Below are positions 1-7,938 of a stretch of DNA of 64,000 nucleotides, in pieces. This stretch comes from Intestinimonas sp052065695 (lineage in GTDB: Bacteria; Bacillota; Clostridia; Oscillospirales; Oscillospiraceae): positions 62,001-126,000 of the forward strand of contig NZ_JBQHTM010000001.1 in the NCBI RefSeq assembly GCF_052065695.1. Direction: 5' to 3'. Under the pieces are notes generated by a model, which was not told the DNA's origin, made no database searches, and saw only the letters and a program-made list of their open reading frames with translations. Numbering within the stretch: position 1 is the stretch's first letter; every line of letters starts with the position of its first letter. The translations under genes and the position numbers were made by a program.

Positions 1-1
1 C

Positions 2-268
2 GACACGGTGCAGGCGGGGCAGACCGTGGGCCGGGTGGGGGAGGCCCCCATGCAGGCCCAGATCACCGGTGTGGTCCGGGGCCTGCTGCCGGAGGGCACG
101 CCGGTCTTTGCCGGTATGAAGGCGGGGGATGTGGACCCCAGATGCCGCCGGGAGCACTGCTTCTCCGTCTCGGACAAGGCCCGGGCGGTGGGCGGCGGGG
201 TCCTGGAGGCCCTCATGTGTCAATGGAGCAAGGGAGGAGAGATACAATGGCATCGGACATCCAACTGA
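2..268 (+). CDS. yqeB: YqeB-like selenium-dependent molybdenum hydroxylase system protein, C-terminal end (partial)
   Basis: Only the last 88 residues are inside the window and the reading frame is open to the left edge. The segment with GVVRGLLPEGTPV, AGMKAGDVDPR and a conserved-looking CFSVSDKARAVGGGVLEA matches what I know of the C-terminus of the YqeB/EF2563 family. These proteins accompany selenium-dependent molybdenum hydroxylases and are thought to act in cofactor maturation. The stop overlaps the start of selD by 22 bases, so the two are probably translationally coupled. The family call is from memory of the motif; the fit with selD, DUF3343 and yedF downstream supports it. Confidence 0.72.
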   Translation, partial: DTVQAGQTVGRVGEAPMQAQITGVVRGLLPEGTPVFAGMKAGDVDPRCRREHCFSVSDKARAVGGGVLEALMCQWSKGGEIQWHRTSN

Positions 269-1290
269 CCAAGCTGGCCGAGTGCGCCGGCTGCGGCGCC
301 AAGGTGGGGGCAGGGGTCCTGGCCCAGCTGCTGGAGGGCCTGCCCACCCGCACCGACCCCAAGCTGCTGGTGGGCTACGACACCAGCGACGACGCCTCGG
401 TGTACCAGCTCTCCGACGACCTGGCCCTGGTCCAGACGGTGGACTTCTTCCCGCCCATCGTGGACGACCCCTACCTCTTCGGCCAGATCGCGGCGGCCAA
501 CGCCATCAGCGACGTGTACGCCATGGGGGGCGAGCCCAAGCTGGCCCTCAACGTCATGTGCGTCTCCCCCCAGATGGACCGGGAGGCCGTCCACGGCGTC
601 CTCCGGGGGGGCTATGAGAAGGCCTACGAGGCGGGGACCATCATCACCGGCGGCCACACCATCCAGGATAAGGAGCCCAAGTACGGCCTGGCGGTGTCCG
701 GCTTCGTGCACCCGGGGCGCATCCTCCGCAACGACCGGGCCCGGCCGGGGGACGTGCTGATCCTCACCAAGGCCCTGGGCATCGGGGTCACCACCACCGC
801 CGCCAAGGCGGGGCTGGCCGCCCCGGAGCTCTACCGCCAGGCGGTGGAGCAGATGCGCACCCTCAACAAGACGGCCCGGGACATCATGGTGAACTTCGAC
901 GTGGGCAGCTGCACCGACGTCACCGGCTTCGGCCTCCTGGGCCACAGTCTGGAGATGGCCCGGGGGGGCGGGGCCACGGTGGTCATCGAGAGCGGGCACA
1001 TCCCCTTCCTGCCCGGGGTGCGGTCCCTGGCCGAGATGGGGCTCCTCCCCGAGGGCATGTATCGCAACCGCCACTTCGCCGAGTCCTCCACCAAGGTGGA
1101 GGGGGAGGTGCCCCTGGCCATCCAGGACCTCCTCTACGACCCCCAGACCTCTGGCGGTCTCCTCATCGCAGTTGCTGAGAAGGACGCCCAGGAGCTCCTC
1201 TCCGCCCTGAGGGACCGCATCCCCTGTGCCGCCCAGGTGGGCTATGTGGAGGCCAAGCGGGAGGACTGCTCCATCGTGGTGAAGCCGTGA
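247..1290 (+). CDS. selD: Selenide, water dikinase (selenophosphate synthase)
   Basis: Makes selenophosphate from selenide and ATP, the selenium donor for selenocysteine, seleno-tRNA and labile selenium cofactors. The protein is 347 residues, the same size as E. coli SelD. The N-terminal active-site loop reads AGCGAKVG, giving catalytic Cys16 (not selenocysteine) and Lys19. The AIRS-type nucleotide fold is visible as DDASVYQL, VDFFPPIVDDPY and AANAISDVYAMGG, and the C-terminal half has DVTGFGLLGH and DPQTSGGLL. A longer in-frame start at 142 exists, but ATG 247 is preceded by a good AGGGAGGAG site and gives the normal N-terminus. The stop overlaps the GTG of the next gene. Confidence 0.97.
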   Translation: MASDIQLTKLAECAGCGAKVGAGVLAQLLEGLPTRTDPKLLVGYDTSDDASVYQLSDDLALVQTVDFFPPIVDDPYLFGQIAAANAISDVYAMGGEPKLALNVMCVSPQMDREAVHGVLRGGYEKAYEAGTIITGGHTIQDKEPKYGLAVSGFVHPGRILRNDRARPGDVLILTKALGIGVTTTAAKAGLAAPELYRQAVEQMRTLNKTARDIMVNFDVGSCTDVTGFGLLGHSLEMARGGGATVVIESGHIPFLPGVRSLAEMGLLPEGMYRNRHFAESSTKVEGEVPLAIQDLLYDPQTSGGLLIAVAEKDAQELLSALRDRIPCAAQVGYVEAKREDCSIVVKP

Positions 1291-1544
1291 GGGAGACCTA
1301 TCAACTGCTGGCCTTTGACAGCACCCACGCCGCCATCGCGGCGGAGCGGGCTTTGAAAACCAGAATGCCGGTGACGGTGATGCCCACCCTGCGGCAGATC
1401 ACCGCCGCCTGCGGCATTTCGCTCCGGATCGAGGACGGGGACGGCCCGGCCCTGGACGGAGCTTTGAAGGACGGCCTGGTGCCACCGGGGGCATACCGGC
1501 GTTATAGAGTGGAGGACGGGGTACCCGTCCTCTCTGGCTGTTGA
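1287..1544 (+). CDS. DUF3343 protein (putative Se/S carrier-like), C-terminus altered by an inserted element
   Basis: An 85-residue protein starting at a GTG that overlaps the selD stop (GTGA). It resembles the DUF3343 family of small proteins beside selD, yedF and selenium-dependent hydroxylase genes; a role as a selenium or sulfur carrier has been proposed for the family but is not shown here. The last codons run into the inserted element at 1532-1697, whose left end (GGCTGTTGA) supplies the stop. In the downstream copy of the duplicated target the same frame would continue through LWNDDTGKVEKSDGSGN into the start of yedF. The ancestral protein was therefore probably longer and coupled to yedF. 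Confidence 0.75.
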   Translation: MRETYQLLAFDSTHAAIAAERALKTRMPVTVMPTLRQITAACGISLRIEDGDGPALDGALKDGLVPPGAYRRYRVEDGVPVLSGC

Positions 1545-1718
1545 AAAAGTGGTGACACGCAAGATGTGCCACGGGGGAAAAGTGTGAAAGGAGGGCGGTG
1601 AGCCCCCACTTTCGCGTGTAGTCAGGAACTTTTTCGATGGAATCGAAAAAGTCAGCAGCTTGTTGAAAAAGCCCTTTTGGGCTCTTTCAACAAGCTGGGA
1701 GGACGGGGTGCCCGTCCT
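1511..1718. repeat. Hairpin-rich inverted-repeat element (copy 1) with 21-bp flanking duplication
   Basis: A 166-bp insert (1532-1697) lies between two copies of a 21-bp palindromic sequence (1511-1531 and 1698-1718, one mismatch; arms GGACGGG/CCCGTCC). The insert ends resemble each other in inverted orientation around CTGTTGAAAAAG. Inside are several stem-loops: AGCTTGTTGAAA paired with TTTCAACAAGCT at 1661-1697, CTTTTTCGAT paired with ATCGAAAAAG at 1632-1652, and GGGCGGTGAGCCC near 1594. A second copy in opposite orientation lies at 17722-17884 with about 85-90% identity by eye. This looks like a MITE-type non-autonomous element; no transposase is nearby. Confidence 0.85.
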
Positions 1719-1753
1719 GTGGAACGATGATACAGGAAAGGTGGAGAAGAGCG

Positions 1754-2353
1754 ATGGCAGTGGAAATTGACGCCAAGGGCAAGGCCTGCCCCATGCCGGT
1801 GGTCCTGGCCAAGCAGGCCCTTGACGGCGGCGAGAACGATGTGACGGTGGTGGTGGACAACCAGATCGCCGTGGAGAACCTGACCCGGCTGGCCGAGAGC
1901 CAGGGCATGACGGCGGTGAGCGCGCCCCGGGTGGGCGGCTTTGCCGTGCGCATTACCGGCGAGCGGAAGGCGGCCCCCGCCCCCGAGCCGGTGGCCTGCT
2001 GCCCCACGGCCCCCGGCGGCGCCACGGTGTTCATCGGCAAGGACTTTGTGGGCGACGGCAGCCGGGAGCTGGGGGAGAACCTGATGAAGATGTTCCTCTA
2101 CACCCTGGCCCAGAGCGACACGCCCCCAGCCTGCCTCCTCTTCATGAACGGCGGCGTGAAGCTGCCCTCCGGGGAGGAGCCTCAGGTCATCGAGAGCCTG
2201 AAGAGCCTTTTGGACAAGGGCTGCGAGATCCTGGTGTGCGGCACCTGCCTCAACTACTTCGGCCTTACAGAGCAGCTGAAGGTGGGCACCGTCAGCAATA
2301 TGTACGACATCGCGGGACGGCTCCTGACCGCCCCCCATGTAGTCACGGTGTAA
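1754..2353 (+). CDS. yedF: Sulfurtransferase-like selenium metabolism protein YedF
   Basis: 199 residues. The N-terminal TusA/SirA domain (about residues 1-75) has the Cys-Pro motif ACPMPVV with Cys12, expected to carry persulfide or selenium. The C-terminal DsrE-like domain (about 95-199) includes CLLFMNGGVKL and the cysteine pair in LVCGTCLNYFG. The fused arrangement is the form linked to selenium metabolism in anaerobes. I chose ATG 1754 over an upstream in-frame start at 1727 because the TusA domain begins there and AGGAAAGGTGGAG precedes it. It is cut off from selD and DUF3343 by the inserted element. Confidence 0.93.
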   Translation: MAVEIDAKGKACPMPVVLAKQALDGGENDVTVVVDNQIAVENLTRLAESQGMTAVSAPRVGGFAVRITGERKAAPAPEPVACCPTAPGGATVFIGKDFVGDGSRELGENLMKMFLYTLAQSDTPPACLLFMNGGVKLPSGEEPQVIESLKSLLDKGCEILVCGTCLNYFGLTEQLKVGTVSNMYDIAGRLLTAPHVVTV

Positions 2354-2360
2354 AAAGACA

Positions 2361-2397
2361 AAAAATCGCCTCTCCCGATAGGAGAGGCGATTTTTTT
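2361..2397. terminator. Bidirectional rho-independent terminator between yedF and the MFS gene
   Basis: An AAATCGCCTCTCC stem pairs with GGAGAGGCGATTT around a short loop, with A-tract on the left and T-tract on the right, between two convergent genes. Confidence 0.93.
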
Positions 2398-3577
2398 ATG
2401 CAGCGGACCTTGCCATGCGCAGGGAGGCCAGGGACAGGAGGGCGGCGGCGGTGCAGCAGGCCATGCAGAAGAGCAGCATGGCGTTGGGGCCGCCCAGGTC
2501 CAGGATGGACCCGGCGAAGAGGCTCCCCAGCACCCCACCCAGGCCGTTGGAGGCCACCATCATCAAAGTCTGGCCCTTCACCTGGTCCTCGGCGGGCACG
2601 GAGTCGTTGACGTAGTACACCGAGGTTGGGGTAAAGAGGCCGTAGCCCAGCATTTGGAGGGGCTGGGACAGGAGGACGAAGGGGAGGGAGGGGGAGAGGA
2701 AGAGGGCCAGGGCCTTGAAGAAGCAGAAGACCATGCTCAGCAGGAGGAGGCGGCCGCCCCCCAGGCGGCGGTAGAGCCGCTGGAAGAAGAAGGCGGTGGG
2801 CAGCTCGAAGCCGGCCATGATGAAGAGGGCCACCCCCAGATCTCCGGCGGTACCGCCCCGGCTGGTGACCACGTTGACCAGGAAGTTGGACATGGGCAGG
2901 CACCCGGTGAGGCCGAAGAGAATGGCCAGCAGCATGAGGGCAAAGGCGGGGTTCTGCCGCAGGAGCCACAGGGCGGAGTGGGGGGCGGGGGCCGGTCCGG
3001 CGGTGCTCTCCTCCACCGGGCAGACGGGGTAGGTGATGACCAGGACGATCTCCAAGGCGGTGAGGACGGCGTGGGTGATGAGGGTGGTCTCCACCCCCCA
3101 GGCGGTGACCTGCAATCCCAGGGCCACGCAGCACACGGCGTAGGCCAGGGAGCCCACCCCCCGGCCCAGGCTGTACCGGATGGGCACGCCCTTCTGAATG
3201 AACTGGATGGCCATGGCGTCCATCAGGGGGTAGGAGGTGATCTCAAAGCCGCCCATGAGGATGAGGACGGCCATGGTCCCCGCCATGCCCATGGGGCACA
3301 GGAGAAAGACCACCCCGGCGACAAGGCCCACCCCCAGGGCCAGGGAGACGATGAGCCGCAGGGGAATGCGGGGGTGGCGGTCGGCGAAGGAGCCCAGGGC
3401 GGGCTGGCAGACGATGCCGGCCAGGCACCGGACGGCGATGAGGAGGCCGGTCTCGGCGTTGGTGAAGCCCCGGCTGGTGAGCAGGGCGGCCTGGTAGGCG
3501 CAGATGGCGGCGAACATGGCCCAGAAGCCGATCTGCATGGCCATATAGTGGTAGTCCAGACGGCGGACGGAGGGCAT
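2396..3577 (-). CDS. MFS transporter (MFS_1-like / HcaT-NupG-type)
   Basis: 393 residues with about 12 hydrophobic segments, so an integral membrane carrier. The N-terminal part (YHYMAMQIGFWAMFAAICAYQAALL) and the loop SFADRHPRIPLR are typical of the small MFS_1-like group that includes phenylpropionate and nucleoside permease homologues; the substrate cannot be told. The start has GAGGTAATG spacing suited to an RBS. The gene ends inside the terminator shared with yedF. It is the last gene of a minus-strand run behind envelope acylation genes, 26 bp from the DHHW gene, and may be co-transcribed with them. Confidence 0.85.
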   Translation of the reverse strand: MPSVRRLDYHYMAMQIGFWAMFAAICAYQAALLTSRGFTNAETGLLIAVRCLAGIVCQPALGSFADRHPRIPLRLIVSLALGVGLVAGVVFLLCPMGMAGTMAVLILMGGFEITSYPLMDAMAIQFIQKGVPIRYSLGRGVGSLAYAVCCVALGLQVTAWGVETTLITHAVLTALEIVLVITYPVCPVEESTAGPAPAPHSALWLLRQNPAFALMLLAILFGLTGCLPMSNFLVNVVTSRGGTAGDLGVALFIMAGFELPTAFFFQRLYRRLGGGRLLLLSMVFCFFKALALFLSPSLPFVLLSQPLQMLGYGLFTPTSVYYVNDSVPAEDQVKGQTLMMVASNGLGGVLGSLFAGSILDLGGPNAMLLFCMACCTAAALLSLASLRMARSAA

Positions 3578-3603
3578 GGTGCATTACCTCACAGTCAAAG
3601 CGG

Positions 3604-4956
3604 TCAATTTGTGCCTAGGGCCGGCTTTTCCGCCGCCGGCGGGTCCAGGGCGTACTGGGGCTGGGCGGTGTCGTTGGGGAAGAAATCGAAGAGCTCATCC
3701 AGAGCGGTGGAGCCGGCGGTGTACATGACGATGACCAGGTCGGGCTCCAGCCAGTCCACGTAGGTGAGCAGGTCGTCGTTGAAATACCGCAGGTCGATGG
3801 TGATGAGCTCCCCGCAGTCCAGGGCCAGGAAGGGGGTGAGCACGCAGGCGTAGGAGTCCCGCAGGAGCATGATCCGGGGCCGGTCCGGGGCGAGCAGGTT
3901 GTAGATCCGGGCCATGGGGTAGTCCCCGCCGGCGTAGAGGGTGTAGGGGTTGCCGTTGAAGAAGTCCTTCTCCTCAATGCGCTCCGGGAAGAGGAGGGAC
4001 TCTTCAAAGGGGCCGGTGCGCTCCATGTCGTAGATGGGGATGGAGTAGGTGAAGTCGGTGTCGAAGTTGGGTTTCCAGATCTCGATATCGTCTACCCCGG
4101 CGTACAGGGAGCCCACCCGCTTGCCCTGACTGCCCAAGAAGAAGTCGGACAGATTGGTCCGGGTAAAGGCGGCGGGGTCGGTGTTCTCCTCCGGGATGGT
4201 GAAACCGTAGTCGGTCTCCAGCACCTGGGCCAGGGCCTGGTGGGCGGTGAAGGCGGCCTCCGGCGTCCAGTGGTGGTCGGTGCGGAAGAAGAAGGAGGAC
4301 CAGACCCGGCCGGTGTCGGTCAGGGTCTTTCGCAGGTCCAGGGTGACCACGCCGTTCTCCGAGAGCACCGAGAGGATCTGGTCGGCGTAGTCGTTGCCGT
4401 AATCGGTCACACCTGTGGGGAGATGGTCGTCATTTTCCTGGAGCTTCTGGGGGGCCTGGACGTAGAGGAGGGGGACCTCCCGCTGGGCCAGGGCCTGGGA
4501 GAGCCGCACCACCGACCGGCCATTGCCGGTGACGTCCTTGGGCTCGGCGTTGATGAAGGTAATGGTGCCGTCGGTGAGCTTCACCACCGAGTACTGGGGG
4601 TCCACGTCCTCCACCACCGTCCGGTCGGAGAGGGCCTGGACGCCGCCGTAGAGCTCAATGAAGAGGTGGCCCTTGTCCAGGGCGCTGTTGGCGGCGGCGT
4701 CGGCGGTGGAGAGGAAGTCCTGGAGCCGCTCAAAAGGGGGCTCCGTCTTGACGGGCACCGCTTCGCCTCCCTGGCCGGGGGAGGCGCGGCCGTCCCGCAG
4801 GCCTGCCTGGGCGGTATAGGCGGCGCTGCGGGTGGGAAGGCGTACCCCTTCACAGGCAGGGACGGTGGGGGCCAGGCCGGTGAGGAGCAATATGGCGCCG
4901 GCGGCCATGGCGCACAGGAAGAGGACGGCGCCGGTGCTGCTGTGTGAGGGGACCAT
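3604..4956 (-). CDS. DHHW/AlgX-AlgJ-like SGNH-type O-acetylation protein
   Basis: 450 residues with an N-terminal signal anchor (about residues 9-30), so probably facing outside. The signature RTDHHWTP (Asp227-His228-His229-Trp230) and a later RDSYA block fit the AlgJ/AlgX/DHHW family, which moves acetyl groups onto exported polysaccharide using a Ser-His-Asp triad. It lies 19 bp behind an MBOAT gene, the usual partner that delivers acyl groups across the membrane. AAAGGAGG sits just ahead of ATG 4956. The acceptor polymer (wall polysaccharide, teichoic acid or capsule) is not indicated. Confidence 0.85.
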   Translation of the reverse strand: MVPSHSSTGAVLFLCAMAAGAILLLTGLAPTVPACEGVRLPTRSAAYTAQAGLRDGRASPGQGGEAVPVKTEPPFERLQDFLSTADAAANSALDKGHLFIELYGGVQALSDRTVVEDVDPQYSVVKLTDGTITFINAEPKDVTGNGRSVVRLSQALAQREVPLLYVQAPQKLQENDDHLPTGVTDYGNDYADQILSVLSENGVVTLDLRKTLTDTGRVWSSFFFRTDHHWTPEAAFTAHQALAQVLETDYGFTIPEENTDPAAFTRTNLSDFFLGSQGKRVGSLYAGVDDIEIWKPNFDTDFTYSIPIYDMERTGPFEESLLFPERIEEKDFFNGNPYTLYAGGDYPMARIYNLLAPDRPRIMLLRDSYACVLTPFLALDCGELITIDLRYFNDDLLTYVDWLEPDLVIVMYTAGSTALDELFDFFPNDTAQPQYALDPPAAEKPALGTN

Positions 4957-4975
4957 GGGGCGCCCTCCTTTCGGG

Positions 4976-6397
4976 TCAGAAATTGAAGTAGATGAAGGGG
5001 TTGTAGGTCCCCTTCACCAAAAAGGCGGCGGCGGCCAGGAAGATGAGGAGGAGCCCCAGGCCGTACACCCCGTCCCACAGGGGGAAGACGTGGCGGGCGT
5101 ACTGGCCGAAGTAGGCCTCTACCTTCCGGGTGAGCCAGGGGGCAATGGGGAAGGAAAAGAAAACGGCAAGTAGAATCACAATCCAATATTGCTCCCAGTA
5201 GTAGGCCACCTGGAGATCCGGCCCGCCGCCCTGGCCAAACATGGCCTGGAGAAAGGCGCCGCAGGCGGTGAGGGAGTCGGCCCGGAAGAGGACCCAGCCG
5301 AAGTTGACCATGAGGAAGGTCCAGGCCCAGCCCAGGATTTTGGGCCAGGAGAGAACCTGACCGGTGGTCTTTTCAAAGACCAGCAACAGGAAGTAGAAGA
5401 GTCCCCAGCAAATAAAGGTCCAGTTGGCGCCGTGCCACACACCGGTGAGGAGCCACACCACGAAGAGGTTCCGCAAGGTCTTGCCCTTCCCGTGGCGGCT
5501 TCCCCCCAGGGGGATGTAGACATAATCCCGAAACCAGGTGGACAGGGAGATGTGCCACCGCCGCCAGAACTCGGTCACCGAGCGAGAGACATAGGGCCAG
5601 TTGAAGTTCTCCAAAAAGTGGAAGCCGAACATGCGGCCCAGGCCGATGGCCATGTCGGAGTAGCCGGAGAAGTCGTAGTAGATCTGGAGGGTGTAGCACA
5701 AGGAACCCAGCCAGGCGAAAGCGGTGGAGAGGCTGCCGGCGGGGGTGTCCCAGGCGGCGTCGGCCACCAGGGCCAGCTGGTTGGAGAGGAGGACCTTCTT
5801 GCCCAGGCCCACCAGGAAGCGGCAGCACCCGGCGGAGAAGTCGTTCCAGGTCTCCTTGCGGCCCTGGATCTCATCGGCCACGGTGGCATATTTCACGATG
5901 GGGCCGGCGATGAACTGGGGAAAGAGGGAGATATAGAGGCCCAGGCCGAAGGGGCTGCGCTGGACCTGGGCGGTGCCCATGGCCACGTCCAGCACGTAGC
6001 TCAGGGCCTGGAAGGTGAAGAAGGAGATGCCGATGGGCAGCTCGATGACGGGGATGGGGGTGTTGAGGCCCAGCAGGTTCAGGTTCTTCAGGGTGAAGGT
6101 GAGGTACTTGAACACAAAAAGGAGCCCCAGGTTGCACACACAGGCGGCGGCCACGGGGAGAAGGAGCCTTCTGCCCCGCCGCTTCCAGGTGTGCACCCAG
6201 AGGCCGAAGAGGTAGTTTGCAAGAATGGAGGCCATCATCACCAGGACGAACCAGGGCTCCCCCCAGGCGTAGAAGAGGAGGGAGGCGGCCAGGAGCAGCA
6301 GGTTCTGGGCCCGGCGCATCCCCCGGAAGACGACATAGTACCCCAGGAGCACCGCGGGGAGAAAGGCGAAGAGAAAGACGGAGCTGGAGAAGAGCAT
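4976..6397 (-). CDS. MBOAT family O-acyltransferase (AlgI-like)
   Basis: 473 residues, polytopic, starting directly with hydrophobic segments. MBOAT hallmarks are present: the PIGISFFTFQALSYVLD segment (about 121-137), QFIAGPIVKY, the arginine/tryptophan-rich FWRRWHISLSTWFRDY segment (about 277-292), and the invariant histidine in GVWHGANW (His322). Such proteins pass acyl groups from a cytoplasmic donor across the membrane to a polysaccharide-modifying partner, here most likely the DHHW protein encoded next. AAAGGAG precedes the start. It is part of the minus-strand run 7503 to 2396. Confidence 0.95.
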   Translation of the reverse strand: MLFSSSVFLFAFLPAVLLGYYVVFRGMRRAQNLLLLAASLLFYAWGEPWFVLVMMASILANYLFGLWVHTWKRRGRRLLLPVAAACVCNLGLLFVFKYLTFTLKNLNLLGLNTPIPVIELPIGISFFTFQALSYVLDVAMGTAQVQRSPFGLGLYISLFPQFIAGPIVKYATVADEIQGRKETWNDFSAGCCRFLVGLGKKVLLSNQLALVADAAWDTPAGSLSTAFAWLGSLCYTLQIYYDFSGYSDMAIGLGRMFGFHFLENFNWPYVSRSVTEFWRRWHISLSTWFRDYVYIPLGGSRHGKGKTLRNLFVVWLLTGVWHGANWTFICWGLFYFLLLVFEKTTGQVLSWPKILGWAWTFLMVNFGWVLFRADSLTACGAFLQAMFGQGGGPDLQVAYYWEQYWIVILLAVFFSFPIAPWLTRKVEAYFGQYARHVFPLWDGVYGLGLLLIFLAAAAFLVKGTYNPFIYFNF

Positions 6398-6423
6398 GGG
6401 CGGGACTCCTTTGTGTGAGGGTT

Positions 6424-7503
6424 TCAGGTGAGGTAGCGGCCCACCGCCGGCAGCTTGTGGAGAAGCCAGGAGAGGGCGTAGCTGGGGATAAAAATGACCG
6501 GGGTCAGGAGGGGCACCGCCACCGCCGCCGGAATGGGCGGGATGGCCAGACCGAAGTGGCGCAGGAGGGTGAGAAAGACCACATGGGAGAGGTAGACACC
6601 GAAGCCGCAGGCGGCTATGGCGCTGACCTGTCCCTTCCGGGAGCGCTCGTCGCTCACCCCCAGCACATAGCGGAAGAGGACGAAGACCGCCACCGACATG
6701 GCGGCCACGTTGGGGGTGAGGTAGCTATACAGGGTGGTGTCCAACCCGCCGGAGCGGGTGGAGAGGAGGGCGGTCCCGCCCACCGTGGCCACAGCCCCGG
6801 CGATGCCCAGCAGGTAGATGAGCCACTCGGCCACCCGGCCCAGGGTGTAGGTCTTTAAGTAGTAGCCCGCCACAAAATAGCCCACGTAGGCAAGGGGCGG
6901 AAAGGCCAGAGTAAAATTGAGGTAGAAGCGGTTGGCGTAGAGGGCGACGGTCTGACTCCCCCTGAGCCGGAGGAAGAGGGGGAGGACCAGCATAAGGACG
7001 GCGTAAATGAGGAAGAACCAGTGGAGGTCCCCCCGGGAGGCGCCACGGATGAAGGCGCGGAGGAGGGGCGTGAGCAGGTAGAGGCCCATCATCATGGTGA
7101 GGAACCACAGGTGGGTCTCGGTGTTGCCCAGCACCACGGCGTAGAGGGCGTGGGGGAGGCTGTCCAGGCTCAGGACACCGTTGAGGAAATCATAGAGTAG
7201 GTGGTAGGCTATGCCCCAGAAGAAGAGGGCGGTGACCATCCGCAGAAAATAGCGGAAGAAGAGGGTGGGCAGGGAGAGGGATTTCTTTGGGTCCAGCAGG
7301 AACATGCCGCTGCACATGACAAAGACGGGGACGGCCCAACGGGTGAGGCTGTCCCAGGCGTTGAGGGCGTGCCAGTCCGCCGTCCCCACGGGGAGGGACT
7401 CCAGCCACCCCCCGGAGACGTGGATGATGATGACGGCCAGCATGGCGGCCACCCGCATCAGATCGGCATAGACCAGCCGACCGCCTTCCTGTTTCCCTGC
7501 CAT
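6424..7503 (-). CDS. Acyltransferase-3 family membrane protein
   Basis: 359 residues with about ten membrane segments. The N-terminus has the Acyl_transf_3 pattern: R-VAAMLAVIIIHVSGGW with a conserved His in the first membrane helix, then RWAVPVFVMCSGMFLL. These enzymes acylate sugars or peptidoglycan-linked glycans at the membrane. An open frame continues upstream to 7785, but that part is out-of-frame sequence of the glyoxalase gene. ATG 7503, four bases after the stop of the upstream gene and behind GGTGAGGAC, gives the proper N-terminus. With the MBOAT and DHHW genes it forms an envelope acylation set. Confidence 0.9.
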   Translation of the reverse strand: MAGKQEGGRLVYADLMRVAAMLAVIIIHVSGGWLESLPVGTADWHALNAWDSLTRWAVPVFVMCSGMFLLDPKKSLSLPTLFFRYFLRMVTALFFWGIAYHLLYDFLNGVLSLDSLPHALYAVVLGNTETHLWFLTMMMGLYLLTPLLRAFIRGASRGDLHWFFLIYAVLMLVLPLFLRLRGSQTVALYANRFYLNFTLAFPPLAYVGYFVAGYYLKTYTLGRVAEWLIYLLGIAGAVATVGGTALLSTRSGGLDTTLYSYLTPNVAAMSVAVFVLFRYVLGVSDERSRKGQVSAIAACGFGVYLSHVVFLTLLRHFGLAIPPIPAAVAVPLLTPVIFIPSYALSWLLHKLPAVGRYLT

Positions 7504-7507
7504 GTCC

Positions 7508-7876
7508 TCACCCCTTGTCCGGGACGATCTCGATCCAGTAGCCGTCCGGGTCCTCAATGAAGTAGATCCCCATAGCGGGATTTTCAAAGCAGATGCAGCC
7601 CATCTCCTGGTGCTTCTGGTGGGCGGCGTCCAAGTCGGGCACGGTGAAGGCCAGGTGGAACTCCCCCTCGCCCAGGTCGTAGGGCTCGGTACGGTCCTTG
7701 AGCCAGGTGAGCTCCAGCGTGAAGGCGGAGACACCGTCCCCCAGGTAGACCAACCGGAAGGAACCGTCACTGGCCTCCTTCTCACGGACGGGGGTCAGTC
7801 CCAGGGCGTCCTTGTAGAAGGCGAGGCTCCGTTCCAGGTCCAGGACGTTAAAATTAAAGTGGTTAAAGGTGAACAT
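7508..7876 (-). CDS. gloA: VOC-fold lyase, lactoylglutathione lyase-like
   Basis: 122 residues, one glyoxalase/VOC domain pair. It begins FNHFNFNVLDLERSLAFYKDALGL, which matches the GloA N-terminus with a metal-ligand His near residue 6. Other ligand-type positions are the glutamate in TLELTW, the histidine in EFHLAF and the glutamate near the end in YWIEIVP, so the four-ligand set of glyoxalase I looks complete. Clostridia often lack glutathione, so the true substrate could be another thiol adduct. It has its own promoter (7906-7935) and AAAGGAG ahead of ATG 7876. Confidence 0.85.
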   Translation of the reverse strand: MFTFNHFNFNVLDLERSLAFYKDALGLTPVREKEASDGSFRLVYLGDGVSAFTLELTWLKDRTEPYDLGEGEFHLAFTVPDLDAAHQKHQEMGCICFENPAMGIYFIEDPDGYWIEIVPDKG

Positions 7877-7905
7877 GGTCGTAACTCCTTTGGCAAATAT
7901 AGAAA

Positions 7906-7935
7906 AGTATAACATATCAGGGCATTGCCGTGCAA
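7906..7935 (-). promoter_or_regulatory. Sigma-A-type promoter for the gloA-acylation run
   Basis: Read on the minus strand: TTGCAC, 18-base spacer, TATACT, then a short leader to ATG 7876. It sits in the 62-bp gap after sdaAA. Confidence 0.7.
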
Positions 7936-7938
7936 CGG

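Noticed and set aside
220..1074. Long minus-strand frame opposite selD
   Set aside because: It mirrors the codon-position bias of selD, has an Ala/Gly/His/Val-rich shadow composition and no RBS.
247..1290. Selenocysteine in SelD
   Set aside because: The active-site codon is TGC (Cys16), not TGA, and no in-frame TGA is present.
2654..3763. Long plus-strand frame opposite the MFS gene
   Set aside because: Glu/Gly/Gln/His-rich low-complexity translation, typical of the antisense of a GC-rich membrane protein gene.
5189..6418. Long plus-strand frame opposite the MBOAT gene
   Set aside because: Shadow frame; the minus strand has clear MBOAT motifs and an RBS.
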